Part shown: piece by piece, positions 26,533-34,169 of the stretch
Layout: each line of letters begins with the position of its first letter
Position numbering within the stretch: position 1 is the first letter of the stretch
From: Methylibium sp.
GTDB lineage: Bacteria; Pseudomonadota; Gammaproteobacteria; Burkholderiales; Burkholderiaceae_C
DNA length: 64,000 nt
NCBI GenBank assembly: GCA_013824165.1
Contig: PNNH01000099.1
Location: 27,976-91,975 of the forward strand
Reading direction: 5' to 3'
The notes under the pieces: generated by a model
The model's database searches: none
Told to the model about the DNA's origin: nothing
Seen by the model: the letters and a program-made list of their open reading frames with translations, nothing else
Made by a program: the position numbers and the translations under genes

Positions 26533-27003
26533 TCAAATAAAGCGCCGAGACACCGATTCGGCCACCATCACCGGCTTGCTCGAGCCCTCGCGCTCGATCG
26601 TGCACTCCACCACCAGCTGAGCGCCCCCCTCGATGGGCTGGAAGTCCAGCAGCTTGAACCGCGCGCGCAGACGACTGCCCACCGGCACCGGCGCCGGAAA
26701 GCGGACCTTGTTGAGCCCGTAGTTCAGGCCCATGCGGCTGTCACCGATGGTGAAACCGCTGTCGAAGAAGTGCGACACCAGGGACAAGGTCAGGAAGCCA
26801 TGGGCAATGGTGCTGCCGAAGGGGCCGGCCGCCGCGCGGACCGGATCGGTATGGATCCACTGCTGGTCCTCGGTCGCATCAGCGAAGCGCTGGATGCGCT
26901 CCTGATCGATGCTCAACCAGTCGCTCAGCCCGACCTCCTGCCCCACCTCGGCGGCCAGATCGGCCAGGTTTTCATAATGCCGCATCGCTTCGTCAGCCTT
27001 CAT
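26533..27003 (-). CDS. MaoC-like hydratase/dehydratase
   Basis: A 156-residue hot-dog-fold protein of the MaoC/(R)-enoyl-CoA hydratase family. The hydratase-2 region is visible as RFADATEDQQWIHTDPVRA followed by GPFGSTIAHGFLTLSL, with the Asp and His that form the active site in relatives. Its start overlaps the stop of the ParA-like gene (ATGA at 27000-27003), so the two are translationally coupled. It may act in acyl-CoA or polyhydroxyalkanoate metabolism; this is inference. Confidence 0.85.
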   Translation of the reverse strand: MKADEAMRHYENLADLAAEVGQEVGLSDWLSIDQERIQRFADATEDQQWIHTDPVRAAAGPFGSTIAHGFLTLSLVSHFFDSGFTIGDSRMGLNYGLNKVRFPAPVPVGSRLRARFKLLDFQPIEGGAQLVVECTIEREGSSKPVMVAESVSRRFI

Positions 27004-27629
27004 CCATCAAGCCAGGCGGCCAGCGGCTGCCACTGCGCGAGATCGCGCTCGACCCGTCCGGGCGCCACATCCCACAGCGTCAGCCCGCGGGCTGCCAGTT
27101 GCACATAGTTCTGGGTATCGCGCAGCATCGTCAGCACCGGCAAGCCGAGCCCCTGCACGAACTGCTGCAGTTGCTGAGCCGACAAGGTGCCCTCGCGGGC
27201 GCGCATGCCCACCAGCGCGACGCCAGGGCTGTGCCCCGTCTCGCGCTGCAGATCGTGCAGGCTTTGCAGAAAGCTGTATGTCGCCTGGATGTCAAACAGG
27301 CTGGGTTGCAGGGGAATCACCAAGCGATCGGCCAGGCGAAAGAGAGTCTGTAGGCGCTTGCCATGCAGCCCGGCCGGCGTATCCAGCACCACATGGCTGA
27401 TGCCCTTGGGTGGCTTGACCACAGCCTTGCCATCGCCGATCTGGTCCCAGCTGTGGATGGCCGGGAGCTGCGCCGGGCGCTGCGCCAGCCATTGCTTGAG
27501 CGAATGCTGTGGGTCGGTATCACCCAGCATCACCGAATGTCCGCGGTGCGCCAGCAGGCCGGCGACATTGCTGGCCAGAGTGCTTTTTCCGACCCCGCCC
27601 TTGGGGTTAGCGATCAGGATCACGGGCAT
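27000..27629 (-). CDS. Orphan ParA-family ATPase
   Basis: A 209-residue deviant-Walker ATPase. The P-loop is ANPKGGVGKSTLASN at residue ~7, followed by the switch I region DTDPQHSL and VVLDTPAGLHG. It is the short ParA type without a DNA-binding N-terminus. No parB, partition site or chemotaxis gene is beside it; instead it overlaps a MaoC gene. Such orphans position cargo such as carboxysomes, chemosensory arrays or PHA granules in other bacteria; here the cargo is unknown. The start at 27629 is chosen because the P-loop follows closely. Confidence 0.88.
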   Translation of the reverse strand: MPVILIANPKGGVGKSTLASNVAGLLAHRGHSVMLGDTDPQHSLKQWLAQRPAQLPAIHSWDQIGDGKAVVKPPKGISHVVLDTPAGLHGKRLQTLFRLADRLVIPLQPSLFDIQATYSFLQSLHDLQRETGHSPGVALVGMRAREGTLSAQQLQQFVQGLGLPVLTMLRDTQNYVQLAARGLTLWDVAPGRVERDLAQWQPLAAWLDG

Positions 27630-27738
27630 GACAGTCCCTCGGCTCAGTGTTCGAGCCATGGTAGCCGGGCTGGCCGCGCCGCCGCAATCGGGCAAGGCAG
27701 CAGGCCTGGCCGGCGTGCCTTGCGGTTAGGCTGCTGCC

Positions 27739-28365
27739 ATGTCAGACATCCTGCTGCTTTGCGCCCACCCCGATCTGGCGGGCTCCCATGTCACCCGCAG
27801 CCTGCTCGAGGCCGCGCGGCAGGCGCGCCGCGAGCCACCGAAGCTGCACATCCGCGATCTGTACGGCCTCTACCCCGACTACGCCATCGATGTGGCCGCC
27901 GAGCAGCGCGCGCTGGCCGCAGCCCGCCTGGTGATCTGGCTGCACCCGCTGCACTGGTACGGCATGCCGGCATTGATGAAACTGTGGGTCGACGAAGTGC
28001 TGACCTTCGGCTGGGCCTACGGCCCCGGAGGTACGGCGCTGCAGGGCAAAGATCTGTGGCTGCTCAGCTCGACCGGCGGCTCGGCCGAGTCCTACAGCGC
28101 CCAGGGCCACAACGAGCACGCCGTCGAGCAGTTCCTGCTGCCCTATCGCCAGACGGCCCGGCTCTGCGGCATGAACTGGCTGCCGCCCCTGCTGCTGCAC
28201 GGCGCCCACCGGGTGGGTGAGGCCGAGCTGCGCCAGCATGTGCAAGGTTTCGTCGCGGTTCTGCTGCAAGACCCACCCAGCCCTGCCGAAGCGCAGCGCA
28301 GCACAGCGCCCGAGGTGGCGCTGGACGAACGCCCGCCTCTGTACAGCCCGATCGGAGCGCTCTGA
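27739..28365 (+). CDS. KefF/MdaB-like NAD(P)H flavodoxin-fold oxidoreductase
   Basis: A 208-residue flavodoxin-like quinone reductase. It opens with ILLLCAHPDLAGSHVTRSLL, carries LVIWLHPLHWYGMPALMKLWVDEV (the family substrate and FMN loop) and GGSAESYSAQGHNEH. KefF is the cytosolic ancillary subunit that activates KefC and also reduces electrophilic quinones. The stop codon shares one base with the next gene's ATG (TGATG), as expected for a KefF-KefC pair. Confidence 0.88.
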   Translation: MSDILLLCAHPDLAGSHVTRSLLEAARQARREPPKLHIRDLYGLYPDYAIDVAAEQRALAAARLVIWLHPLHWYGMPALMKLWVDEVLTFGWAYGPGGTALQGKDLWLLSSTGGSAESYSAQGHNEHAVEQFLLPYRQTARLCGMNWLPPLLLHGAHRVGEAELRQHVQGFVAVLLQDPPSPAEAQRSTAPEVALDERPPLYSPIGAL

Positions 28366-30218
28366 TGGAGCCCCATGCCAATCCACTCACGCTGCCGCTG
28401 GTGCTGATGGCTGCTGCGGTGATCGCCGTGCCGCTGGCGCGCTGGCTGCGCCTGGGTTCCATCCTGGGCTATCTGATCGCTGGCGTCGCCGTCGGGCCGG
28501 CCGTGCTGGGCCTGGTCGACCAGCCCGGCACCATCCTGCAGCTGGCTGAATATGGCGTGGTGCTGATGATGTTCCTGGTCGGCCTGGAACTGGAGCCGCG
28601 GCGGCTGTGGGCGATGCGCCGTGCGGTGTTCGGCTGGGGCTCGCTGCAACTGCTCGGTTCGGCTGCGCTGCTGATGGGCCTGGCGCTGCTGCTCGATCAG
28701 CCCTGGCGCGTGGCGCTGGTGGTGAGCCTGGGCCTGGCGATGTCGTCCACCGCGGTGGCGCTGGCGGTGCTGGCCGAGCGCAATCTGGGACCGACTACGG
28801 CCGGCCGCAGCGTGCTCAGCGTGGCGCTGCTGCAGGACATTGCGGCGATTCCGGTGCTGGCGCTGGTGCCGCTGCTGGCGCTTTCCGGTGCCGGCCCGGC
28901 CACATCGGGCGGCGCCTGGCCGGTGCTCAAAGCCTTGGCAGCAATCGCCGCGCTGGGCTTGGGCGGGCGTCTGGTGCTGCGGCCGGCGCTCCGCTGGATC
29001 GCGCGCAGCCGCACGCCGGAGATTTTCACCGCGGCGGCCCTGCTGCTCGTGCTCGGTGCCGCCAGCCTGATGCACGCGGCCGGTCTGTCGGCGGCTCTGG
29101 GCGCCTTCCTGGCTGGCGTGCTGCTGGCTGAGAGCGAATACCGGCGCGAGCTGGAGACCGACCTGGAACCGTTCAAGGGCCTGCTGCTGGGCCTGTTCTT
29201 CATGGCCGTGGGCATGGGGCTGGACCTGCGCGTGCTGCTGCAGCAGCCCGGGCTGGTGCTGGGCCTGCTGCTGGCCCTGCTGGCTTGCAAGGCCGCGCTG
29301 CTGACCGCGATGGCCGGCTGGATGGGCATTCCGCTGGCCGAGCGGCCGGTGTTCGTGCTGTTGCTGGCCCAAGGCGGCGAGTTCGGTTTCGTGGTCTTCC
29401 AGCTGGCGCAGCAGGCCGGGCTGATCGATGCCATGCAGAGCTCGGCCCTGGTGGCGGCGGTGGCGCTGTCGCTGGCCTGCACGCCCGCCCTGCTGCTGAT
29501 CAGCGACCGGCTGCTGGCTCCGCGCCTGGCCCGCAAGGTCGAGCTGGGCGACACAGCGCTGTCGGCGCACCAGCAGGCGCCCATCATCATTGCCGGCTTC
29601 GGCCGCTATGGGCAGATCATCGGCCGGCTGTTGTTCGCCAACGGCTTCGAGGCCACGGTGCTGGACCACGACGCCGAGGCGGTCGCATCGCTGCGGCGCT
29701 TCGGCTGGCGAGTCTTCTTCGGCGATGCCACGCGGCTGGACCTGCTGCGCACCGCGGGCGCCGAGCAGGCGCGCATCCTGGTGCTGGCGGTGGACGACAT
29801 CGACCACAGCCTGGCCATCGCCACACTGGCGCGCGAGCACTTCCCGCAGTTGCAGATTGTCGCCCGCGCGCGCAATGTGCAGCACTACTTCAGGCTGCGC
29901 GAGCTGGGCGTGACGCTTATTGAACGCGAGACGCTGGACTCGGCACTGATGAGCGCACGCAGCGTGCTGGAGTTGCTGGGCATGCAGCCGCATGCGGCGC
30001 GCAAGCAGGCTTGGCGCTTTCGCCAGCACACGCTGGAGCAACTGACCGTGATGCAGCCGCTGCACCGTGACGAAGCGGCGCTGACCGCTGCCGCGCGCCA
30101 AGGCCGCCAGCAGCTGGAGGCCTTGTTCGCCCAGGAGCGCGAACAGGCCGCGGCCCGGCTGCGCAGCGGCTGGGAGCGGCGCGAAGGCCAGGGAAGTCCA
30201 GCCGAGCCGGATGCCTGA
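28365..30218 (+). CDS. KefC-like CPA2 cation:proton antiporter
   Basis: A 617-residue inner-membrane protein with about twelve hydrophobic segments to residue ~385 (for example GSILGYLIAGVAVGPAVLGL and VLLMMFLVGLELEPRRLW), then an RCK/TrkA-N Rossmann domain (PIIIAGFGRYGQIIGRLLF, VLDHDAEAV). KefC-type systems let potassium out and protons in when glutathione adducts appear, protecting against electrophiles. It is coupled to the KefF-like gene. Potassium and glutathione dependence is inferred from the family. Confidence 0.9.
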   Translation: MEPHANPLTLPLVLMAAAVIAVPLARWLRLGSILGYLIAGVAVGPAVLGLVDQPGTILQLAEYGVVLMMFLVGLELEPRRLWAMRRAVFGWGSLQLLGSAALLMGLALLLDQPWRVALVVSLGLAMSSTAVALAVLAERNLGPTTAGRSVLSVALLQDIAAIPVLALVPLLALSGAGPATSGGAWPVLKALAAIAALGLGGRLVLRPALRWIARSRTPEIFTAAALLLVLGAASLMHAAGLSAALGAFLAGVLLAESEYRRELETDLEPFKGLLLGLFFMAVGMGLDLRVLLQQPGLVLGLLLALLACKAALLTAMAGWMGIPLAERPVFVLLLAQGGEFGFVVFQLAQQAGLIDAMQSSALVAAVALSLACTPALLLISDRLLAPRLARKVELGDTALSAHQQAPIIIAGFGRYGQIIGRLLFANGFEATVLDHDAEAVASLRRFGWRVFFGDATRLDLLRTAGAEQARILVLAVDDIDHSLAIATLAREHFPQLQIVARARNVQHYFRLRELGVTLIERETLDSALMSARSVLELLGMQPHAARKQAWRFRQHTLEQLTVMQPLHRDEAALTAAARQGRQQLEALFAQEREQAAARLRSGWERREGQGSPAEPDA

Positions 30219-30242
30219 GCAGCACGCAGCGACAATCGCCAC

Positions 30243-30674
30243 ATGTTCGCCCCGTCCCAACTCGAAGTCCGGCGCTTCTTCTGCGCCACCTACCGCAAGC
30301 TGCGCGCCGGCATGCCGCTGATCCCGATGGAGGCGATTGCCGCCCAATGGATCGACGAGCACCCCGAATACCACGCCGAGCTGGCAGACGAAGAAGCGGC
30401 GCTGGCCGCGGTCTACACGGTAGAGGAAGGGCGCACCAATCCCTTCCTGCATCTGTCCATGCACCTGACGCTGGCAGAGCAGCAGTCCATCGACCAGCCG
30501 ACCGGCGTGCGCCAGGCGATCGAACTGCTGGCCGCTCGTCGGCAGTCGCTGCACGAGGCGCACCACGCGGCGATGGAATGCCTGGGCGAAATGATCTGGG
30601 CTTCGCAGCGCAGCGGCCTGCCGCCTGATGGCCATGCCTATCTGGACTGCGTGAGGCAAAAAGCCACGCGTTAA
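30243..30674 (+). CDS. DUF1841 family protein
   Basis: A 143-residue cytosolic protein matching DUF1841 (FAPSQLEVRRFFCATYRK, then PFLHLSMHLTLAEQQSIDQP and HEAHHAAMECLGEMIW). The His-rich helices could bind metal, but no function is established. It lies 24 bp after the KefC-like gene and converges with flgN; a terminator hairpin follows. Confidence 0.85.
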   Translation: MFAPSQLEVRRFFCATYRKLRAGMPLIPMEAIAAQWIDEHPEYHAELADEEAALAAVYTVEEGRTNPFLHLSMHLTLAEQQSIDQPTGVRQAIELLAARRQSLHEAHHAAMECLGEMIWASQRSGLPPDGHAYLDCVRQKATR

Positions 30675-30679
30675 TGCGA

Positions 30680-30701
30680 GAAGCCACCCGAAGGTGGCTT
30701 C
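30680..30701 (-). terminator. Hairpin with UUCG loop between flgN and DUF1841
   Basis: A perfect 9-bp stem (GAAGCCACC with GGTGGCTTC). Read on the minus strand, the loop is the very stable C(TTCG)G tetraloop, suggesting it serves the leftward flgA-flgM-flgN transcripts. It is 20 bp beyond the flgN stop. No strong T-run follows, so it may stabilise the 3' end as well as terminate. Confidence 0.7.
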
Positions 30702-30721
30702 CTGGCAGGTCGACTGAGGGC

Positions 30722-31135
30722 TCAGGCCTGGTACGAGCCCCCGCCCAGCGAGCTGCGCTCGGCCTTGCCATGCGAAGAGTACAGACCGGTGTTCTCTCCC
30801 GGCATCAGCACGTCGATGGCGCGGTCCAGCGCTGCGGTGGCACGCGCCAGCGACTCGCGCTGAGCCGCCACGCGGCCTCCTGCCATCACCAGGCGATGGC
30901 GCAGATTGGGCGGCACGCTGCCGGCCCGTGCGGCTTCGCTGAAGGCGGCAATCGCCTCGGCCAGCGACCTGTGCAGCGCGCTGGCATGCATCTCGATGGC
31001 CTGGGTATCCCGGCGCAGCAGCGCTTCGCCGAGCTGGTTCAGGCAACTCTCGACAGCAAGCAAGGGCTGTTCGAGCGACTGGCTGATGGCCGGCTCGGAC
31101 GTCAGATTCGTATCAGTTGGGGGCAATGCATGCAT
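30722..31135 (-). CDS. flgN: Flagellar chaperone FlgN
   Basis: A 137-residue helical cytosolic protein. FlgN keeps the hook-filament junction proteins FlgK and FlgL in an export-ready state. The sequence is mainly helical (LEQPLLAVESCLNQLGEALLRR, LARATAALDRAIDVLM) and ends in a low-complexity tail with SSHGKAER. It is assigned from its position directly after flgM plus its length and helix pattern; sequence alone is weak because the family is divergent. Its clients flgK and flgL are encoded 9 kb away. Confidence 0.8.
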   Translation of the reverse strand: MHALPPTDTNLTSEPAISQSLEQPLLAVESCLNQLGEALLRRDTQAIEMHASALHRSLAEAIAAFSEAARAGSVPPNLRHRLVMAGGRVAAQRESLARATAALDRAIDVLMPGENTGLYSSHGKAERSSLGGGSYQA

Positions 31136-31217
31136 AGCGGTACCCGCCGCGAGGCGTAGAAGGTGGATCGGCGCAAGAAACTGCAGCAGCCGGCGGGGAT
31201 GCCAGCCTCAAGCGTCT

Positions 31218-31544
31218 TCAGTGCGGCGACGTGCGGCCCAGCATTTCCTGTGCATTGGCGATCAGCTTGTCGGCGATCGCATCGGCATTGATGCTGAATT
31301 TGCCATCGCTGATCGCCTGGGCGATGCGCTGTACCTTCTCTGCGTCGAAAGAGCCTTCTTCCGACACACTCGACAGCAGTTTGCTGGCGTTGCTCGAAAG
31401 CTCGATCTGGGCGCTGGCCTCGGGTGCCTTCTTGGCGCCGGCCGCTGCCGTTGCACCTTGAGGGCGGCCAGCTTCCGCCGCGCCGGAGCGATCCGTCGCA
31501 ACGGGCAGCGAGGCTTTCGCTTCGGGGCTGTTACCGATTTTCAT
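31218..31544 (-). CDS. flgM: Anti-sigma-28 factor FlgM
   Basis: A 108-residue protein that holds FliA inactive until the hook is complete, then leaves through the flagellar export channel. It has the usual Met-Lys-Ile start (MKIGNSPEAK), a disordered Ala/Gly-rich middle and the C-terminal sigma-binding helices (IELSSNASKLL, DAEKVQRIAQAISDGKFSIN, ADKLIANAQEML). ATG at 31544 has GGAG at a good distance; an ATG four codons upstream overlaps that site. A sigma-28-like promoter lies 51 bp upstream, giving the usual feedback loop. Confidence 0.95.
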   Translation of the reverse strand: MKIGNSPEAKASLPVATDRSGAAEAGRPQGATAAAGAKKAPEASAQIELSSNASKLLSSVSEEGSFDAEKVQRIAQAISDGKFSINADAIADKLIANAQEMLGRTSPH

Positions 31545-31594
31545 GTTGATCTCCATAGGTCTGAGTCAGGCCCAAACCTGTCCAGGTCTCCGGT

Positions 31595-31621
31595 GTATCG
31601 ACCCATCCCGGCGAGACTTGA
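31595..31621 (-). promoter_or_regulatory. Sigma-28 (FliA)-type promoter of flgM
   Basis: On the minus strand, TCAAG (31617-31621) is separated by exactly 14 nt from GTCGATAC (31595-31602), matching TCAAG-N14-GCCGATA at all but two positions. It lies in the 141-bp gap between flgA and flgM. Separate sigma-28 transcription of flgM is known in other flagellated bacteria. Confidence 0.7.
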
Positions 31622-31685
31622 GGGAATTCCACCCCCGCGGCCAAGGGGATACCGTGCCGGGTCTGGCCCCGGCTGCGCTGGCTGG

Positions 31686-32426
31686 TCATAGCAGCACCTC
31701 CACTCGTCGATCACCCACGGCACGTCCCGTGACGGTTCGGCCGTTCTCAAAACGCACACGCACATCCTTGCCTTCAAAGCCGGCCTCCAGGGCCTGGCCT
31801 TCGCTGGCAATCGCATAGCCGGCACCCGCCGCCAGCACTTGCACCCGTTCGCCAGCGGCGAACCAGCGGCGCTGGCGCAGATCGGTGCTGCGCACCGCCT
31901 CGCCGGCCGCCAGCGGCCGCTGCAGGGCGCGCCCGTCCAGCGCGGCGAACTGCGTAAAGATGCTGCCAGAGTCGGCTGTCATATCAATTTCGGCCAGGCG
32001 CAGATGCTCTTGAGTCAGTTCCACGCCGGCGGGCAGCGGCTGGTTCACCACCAGCGCCTTGGTATAGACCTGCACCAGCACCGGCAGTGTGACATTCCAG
32101 CGCGCCGACCCATCGGTACAGCGCAAACCAATGCGGCTGCGGCCCCACATGCGCTGCCCGGCCGGCAGATAAGGCTGGATCTGGCTGCAGGGCGCCAGGC
32201 GCAAGCGCGGATCAAGCTGGCCGAGCTGGACTTCCACCCGGGCCTGGGCAGGAGCGCCGGCCCGCGCGCCGCTCTGGGCCAGGGCTTGCACATGATTCAG
32301 CAGTTCAGGCGACAGCACAGTCGCGCTCTGCGCCAGCCCCACGCCACAGGCCAGCCCAGCCAGCAGCGCGACGCAGAGCGCGCGTGTCCGGCGGACGGCA
32401 GTGGGACGGGGGGCGTTTTGAAGCAT
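31686..32426 (-). CDS. flgA: Flagellar P-ring assembly chaperone FlgA
   Basis: A 246-residue periplasmic protein that helps FlgI form the P ring. A signal peptide is visible (RRTRALCVALLAGLACGVGL, cleavage near AQS), and the C-terminal SAF/ChapFlgA region has NQPLPAGVELTQEHLRLAEID and RPLAAGEAVRSTDLRQRRWF, ending GRAVGDRRVEVLL. The ATG at 32426 gives a normal signal peptide; the ATG at 32480 would add a polar leader. It is divergent from flgB and is followed by flgM. Confidence 0.93.
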   Translation of the reverse strand: MLQNAPRPTAVRRTRALCVALLAGLACGVGLAQSATVLSPELLNHVQALAQSGARAGAPAQARVEVQLGQLDPRLRLAPCSQIQPYLPAGQRMWGRSRIGLRCTDGSARWNVTLPVLVQVYTKALVVNQPLPAGVELTQEHLRLAEIDMTADSGSIFTQFAALDGRALQRPLAAGEAVRSTDLRQRRWFAAGERVQVLAAGAGYAIASEGQALEAGFEGKDVRVRFENGRTVTGRAVGDRRVEVLL

Positions 32427-32588
32427 GGGGTGGACTGTAGGCCGCAGCCCCTCGAGCTTTAGCGCCGAAATGCGCAGCAAAGGCCGCTCTATTCCCGCTA
32501 AAGATTTCGGAAGGCCGACAACACAATGCCCTCCATACAGCCGTCAAGGCGCCCTGACAGGCCAAGCCGAAGCGCGAAAGGCCCGACC

Positions 32589-33002
32589 ATGATCAACCGA
32601 CTGACCGATTCGCTGAACTTCCAGACCGAGGCGCTCAAGCTGCGCTCGGAACGCCAGCGCCTGCTCGCCAGCAATATCGCCAATGCCGACACGCCCGGCT
32701 ATCAGTCGCGTGATTTCGACTTTGCGCGGGCCCTGCGCGAAGCCTCCGGGCAGATCCCGACCGCCGGCGCGATGAACACCACCCAGGGCGGCCACATGGC
32801 GCCGCTGGCCGGCGCGCGCAGCGATCCTCAGAAACTCTACGGCGCGCCCTCGCAGACCAGTCTGGACAGCAACACCGTGGACATGGACCGTGAGCGCGCC
32901 AGCTTCGCCGACAACGCAGTGAAGTACGAAGCCACGCTGCGCTTCATCAACGGCAGCGTGCGCACCACGCTGGATGCGATGAAGTCGCACACCGCGGCCT
33001 GA
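32589..33002 (+). CDS. flgB: Flagellar basal-body proximal rod protein FlgB
   Basis: A 137-residue rod subunit. The conserved rod-protein N-terminal motif is LLASNIANADTPGYQSRDFDF, with a C-terminal helix able to pack against it (MDRERASFADNAVKYEATLRF). The start at 32589 gives MINRLTDSLNF; upstream frame extension is not conserved. It opens the flgBCDEFGHIJKL run. The 162-bp gap to flgA should hold divergent promoters, but I found no convincing sigma-28 or sigma-54 site. Confidence 0.95.
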   Translation: MINRLTDSLNFQTEALKLRSERQRLLASNIANADTPGYQSRDFDFARALREASGQIPTAGAMNTTQGGHMAPLAGARSDPQKLYGAPSQTSLDSNTVDMDRERASFADNAVKYEATLRFINGSVRTTLDAMKSHTAA

Positions 33003-33025
33003 GCCCGGACTGACAGGAGAACGCC

Positions 33026-33442
33026 ATGTCGATGTTCCAGATCTTCAATGTGTCGGGCAGTGCGGTCAGCGCGCAAAGCCAGCGCCTCAACGTCGTGGCC
33101 AGCAACCTGGCCAACGCCGACACCGTGGCCGGCCCCGATGGCCAGGCCTACAAGGCACGCCAGGTGGTGTTCCAGACCCAGCTGATGGGCGCCGGCAACG
33201 ATCTGGGCTCGGCCGGTGTGAAGGTGTCGCAGGTCACCGAGGACCAGAGCCAGGGGCGGCGCGTGCACGACCCCAAGCATCCGCAGGCTGACGCCGAGGG
33301 CTATGTGACCTACAGCAATGTCAACAGCGTCGAGGAGATGGTCAACATGATCTCGGCCTCGCGCTCCTACCAGAACAACATCGAAGTCATGACCACGGCC
33401 AAGAGCCTGCTGCTCAAGACCTTGCAGCTCGGCCAATCCTGA
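33026..33442 (+). CDS. flgC: Flagellar basal-body rod protein FlgC
   Basis: A 138-residue proximal rod subunit. It shows the rod motif VVASNLANADTVAGPDG, a middle part with VTEDQSQGRRVHDPKHPQAD, and the C-terminal helix NSVEEMVNMISASRSYQNNI, all typical of FlgC. An AGGAGA site precedes the ATG. It lies 23 bp after flgB. Confidence 0.96.
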   Translation: MSMFQIFNVSGSAVSAQSQRLNVVASNLANADTVAGPDGQAYKARQVVFQTQLMGAGNDLGSAGVKVSQVTEDQSQGRRVHDPKHPQADAEGYVTYSNVNSVEEMVNMISASRSYQNNIEVMTTAKSLLLKTLQLGQS

Positions 33443-33464
33443 GCCCTGACACCGAGGAGCCGCA

Positions 33465-34115
33465 ATGGACTTCACCACGCTCAACAAGACCACCGGCACG
33501 GGCACCGGCGCCGCCAGCCAGCTGACTTCAAAGAACGCTGTCGACACCCAGGACCGCTTCCTGAAGCTACTGGTCGCGCAGATGCAGAACCAGGATCCGA
33601 TGAATCCGATGGACAACGCCCAGGTGACCAGCCAGATGGCGCAGATCCAGACCGTCTCGGGCATCAGCGGCCTGGACAAATCGATCCAGTCGCTGTCCAC
33701 CCAGTTCGGCCAGATGCAGACGCTGCAGGGCGTGGCCCTGGTCGGGCGGGATGTCACCGTGCCGGGCAGCAAGATGTTCATCGAGGACAACGCCGGACGG
33801 GGCGCCTACGAGCTCAGCGGCCCGGCCGACAAGGTCAAGCTGGAGGTGCTGAGCACCGCAGGTGCCGTGCTCGACACGGTGGAGCTGGGCGCCCAGGGCG
33901 GCGGCATCCATCAGTTCGACTGGGCCGCGGACAAGAGCAAGGGCTACACCCAGGTCAACTTCCGCATCACCGCCACCAGCGGCGCGGCCAATGTCTCCAC
34001 CACGCTGTACTCATCTGACAAGGTCGCCTCAGTCAGCAACGACGGCGGCAAGCTGCAACTGCAGCTCGACAAGCTGGGCAAGGTCGACTACGCCAGCATC
34101 AAGTCGATCGACTGA
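33465..34115 (+). CDS. flgD: Flagellar hook assembly (cap) protein FlgD
   Basis: A 216-residue hook-cap scaffold needed for FlgE polymerisation. The conserved N-terminal core is QDRFLKLLVAQMQNQDPMNPMDN; a Tudor-like/Fn3 region follows (ALVGRDVTVPGSK to the C-terminus). Length matches the family. It lies between flgC and flgE, as in most flg operons. Confidence 0.96.
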   Translation: MDFTTLNKTTGTGTGAASQLTSKNAVDTQDRFLKLLVAQMQNQDPMNPMDNAQVTSQMAQIQTVSGISGLDKSIQSLSTQFGQMQTLQGVALVGRDVTVPGSKMFIEDNAGRGAYELSGPADKVKLEVLSTAGAVLDTVELGAQGGGIHQFDWAADKSKGYTQVNFRITATSGAANVSTTLYSSDKVASVSNDGGKLQLQLDKLGKVDYASIKSID

Positions 34116-34169
34116 TCACTCGCACCCAAGCACCCCAGCGCCTCACCGACATTCGTTTAAGGATCCATC

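Noticed and set aside
28143..31046. 967-codon minus-strand open frame across the KefC-like, DUF1841 and flgN region
   Set aside because: Gln/His/Arg-rich low-complexity translation, overlapping three recognised genes; typical shadow frame.
32499..32521. TAAAG followed by GCCGACAA upstream of flgB, resembling a sigma-28 promoter
   Set aside because: Only 11 nt separate TAAA from GCCGACAA; the FliA consensus needs 15, and flgB is an early gene not normally driven by FliA.
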